This document shows positions 4,959 to 5,698 of a stretch of 5,698 nucleotides of DNA, one piece after another. The position numbers and the translations under genes are program-made. This DNA is from Candidatus Bathyarchaeota archaeon. Lineage in GTDB: Archaea > Thermoproteota > Bathyarchaeia > 40CM-2-53-6. The stretch spans positions 1-5,698 of the forward strand of contig VBBH01000016.1 in the NCBI GenBank assembly GCA_005888695.1, written 5' to 3'. Every line of letters starts with the position of its first letter. Position 1 is the stretch's first letter. The notes beneath the pieces are model-generated. The model was not told the origin of the DNA, did no database searches, and was given only the letters and a program-made list of their open reading frames with translations.

Positions 4959-5698
4959 TTGCAGCCGCGTCCCGCATACAGGGCATTTGGAGAGGGATCG
5001 ATAACGCGACTCACAAGGTATCGAGACACGGACGGGCAGGAAAAAATCGGAGCCTCAACAGAATCAAACCAGATTGTTGAAGTCAAGAAATCAGGAGATT
5101 CTGGAGAGCCGCTACTAGAATTCCTTCAGGGACGGGACATTGAGAAGAAAGTGCAGTCCGCAATCAAGAATGGTGTCGGTGGCGGAAAGAATCAAGTTGT
5201 CAAGCTGGATCGCGTGACAGTGCTTCCGCCGGTAAGGAGGCCGGGCAAGATCATCTGCATGGGAGGCAACTTCTCCGATCATCTCAAAGAAGGAACGAGC
5301 TCCCTGCCGCCCTTCCCTATCTCCTTCTTGAAGGCCCCTTCCGCATTGACGGGTCACTTGGCACCGATATTCTACCCGCCAAAAGTCAAGCTTCTCGACT
5401 ATGAGGTCGAACTCGCAGCCGTGATTGGGCAGAGGTGTAAGGATGTGCCGAAGGAGGACGCGTTGGACTACGTCGCAGGCTTCAGTGTCTTTGATGATAT
5501 CAGCGCGCGTGATATTCAATTTGCGGAGATGAAGCGTGGATTCTGTAACCTTGGGAAGAACTTCGCAACTTTCGCGCCAATGGGACCCTACCTTGTAACG
5601 CCTGATCAGGCTGGAGAACCGGACAACATGAAAATGGAATTACGGGTGAACGGTAGCACGAGACAGTTGTCGAGCACTAAAATGATGGTTTTCAAGAT
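4959..5698 (+). CDS. Fumarylacetoacetate hydrolase (FAH) family protein, 3' partial
   Basis: This is an FAH-superfamily enzyme. These are cytosolic Mg/Mn-dependent hydrolases or decarboxylases acting on 2-oxo or 2,4-dioxo acids (acylpyruvases, fumarylpyruvate hydrolases, oxaloacetate decarboxylases, hydratase/isomerases). The N-terminal domain reads RLTRYRD, then LLEFL and VLPPVRRPGKIICMGGNFSDH (residues about 88-108 from TTG). The core has PISFLKAPSALTGH, DYEVELAAVIG (metal ligands Glu149 and Glu151), FDDISARDIQ (Asp180; the family more often has NDVSARD) and GKNFATFAPMGPYLVTPD. The frame is open at the window end; 246 codons are seen and about 60, with the usual TGTPxGVG segment, are missing. 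TTG at 4959 is the only common in-frame start, but homology and the SD fit the ATA at 5001 better, removing 14 unusual residues. It is divergent from fumarase. The exact substrate cannot be read from sequence. Confidence 0.9.
   Translation, partial: MQPRPAYRAFGEGSITRLTRYRDTDGQEKIGASTESNQIVEVKKSGDSGEPLLEFLQGRDIEKKVQSAIKNGVGGGKNQVVKLDRVTVLPPVRRPGKIICMGGNFSDHLKEGTSSLPPFPISFLKAPSALTGHLAPIFYPPKVKLLDYEVELAAVIGQRCKDVPKEDALDYVAGFSVFDDISARDIQFAEMKRGFCNLGKNFATFAPMGPYLVTPDQAGEPDNMKMELRVNGSTRQLSSTKMMVFK
4989..4996 (+). promoter_or_regulatory. Strong Shine-Dalgarno site pointing to an ATA start for the FAH gene
   Basis: GGAGAGGG is followed by ATCG and then, in the FAH frame, by ATA (5001-5003), ACG, CGA, CTC. 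The GGAG core is 8 bases from ATA, ideal for a start codon there. The same octamer at 4936-4943 is 15 bases before the TTG at 4959, which is too far for a good start. This decides in favour of initiation near 5001, or of an ATG altered to ATA. Confidence 0.45.

Noticed and set aside
4760..5086. 108-codon − strand ORF opposite the FAH 5' region
   Set aside because: The + strand frame carries the FAH N-terminal domain here; the − frame has no recognisable motif, is Ser/Arg-rich and looks like an antisense shadow.
5115..5519. 134-codon − strand ORF inside the FAH gene
   Set aside because: It lies wholly antisense to clear FAH motifs and has no family features of its own.
1..5698. Mobile element, defence system or phage region
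   Set aside because: There are no transposase, integrase, nuclease or toxin-antitoxin-like products and no terminal inverted repeats; the recognisable genes are metabolic.

Overview
The window looks like chromosomal DNA from an archaeon of moderate G+C content. A mesophilic or moderately thermophilic member of the Thermoproteota/TACK side is my best guess, but this is inference from protein style and start signals, not from any marker gene. Supporting hints are compact gene packing, TTG/GTG/ATG starts with GAGG-type Shine-Dalgarno (SD) sites, a short archaeal NIF3-type protein and a TATA-like A-box ahead of the fumarase gene. Nothing resembles a prophage, transposon, CRISPR array, tRNA or rRNA. 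All recognisable genes are housekeeping or general metabolism.

Layout. At 1-873 (+) is a branched-chain aminotransferase (ilvE) lacking only its first residues. At 874-1114 is a region without a convincing gene, holding a terminator-like hairpin plus T-run for leftward transcription. At 1115-1537 (-) is a four-helix membrane protein I do not recognise. At 1538-1659 is a divergent regulatory region with a near-perfect 20-base palindrome and a possible 22-codon leader ORF. At 1660-2370 (+) is a HAD-superfamily phosphatase starting with TTG. It meets, tail to tail with only 12 bases between stops, a leftward pair: a NIF3/DUF34 metal protein (2383-3201) and a class II fumarase (3250-4659). At 4660-5000 is a second divergent region with the fumarase promoter, a possible 48-aa helical protein and an imperfect direct repeat. 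From about 4959 or 5001 to the end (+) is a fumarylacetoacetate-hydrolase-family enzyme, cut off by the window edge.

How the genes work together. Fumarase (fumarate to malate, TCA cycle) is probably co-transcribed with the NIF3 gene. The divergent FAH-family enzyme belongs to a family in which some members release fumarate or pyruvate or decarboxylate oxaloacetate, so a metabolic link to fumarase is conceivable but unproven. IlvE supplies or degrades branched-chain amino acids and shows no link to the rest. The most interesting small-scale points are the FAH start, where an ideal SD precedes ATA rather than ATG; the hairpin and leader ORF before the HAD gene; the distinctive A/C-ending codon use of ilvE; and the possible small coiled-coil protein.
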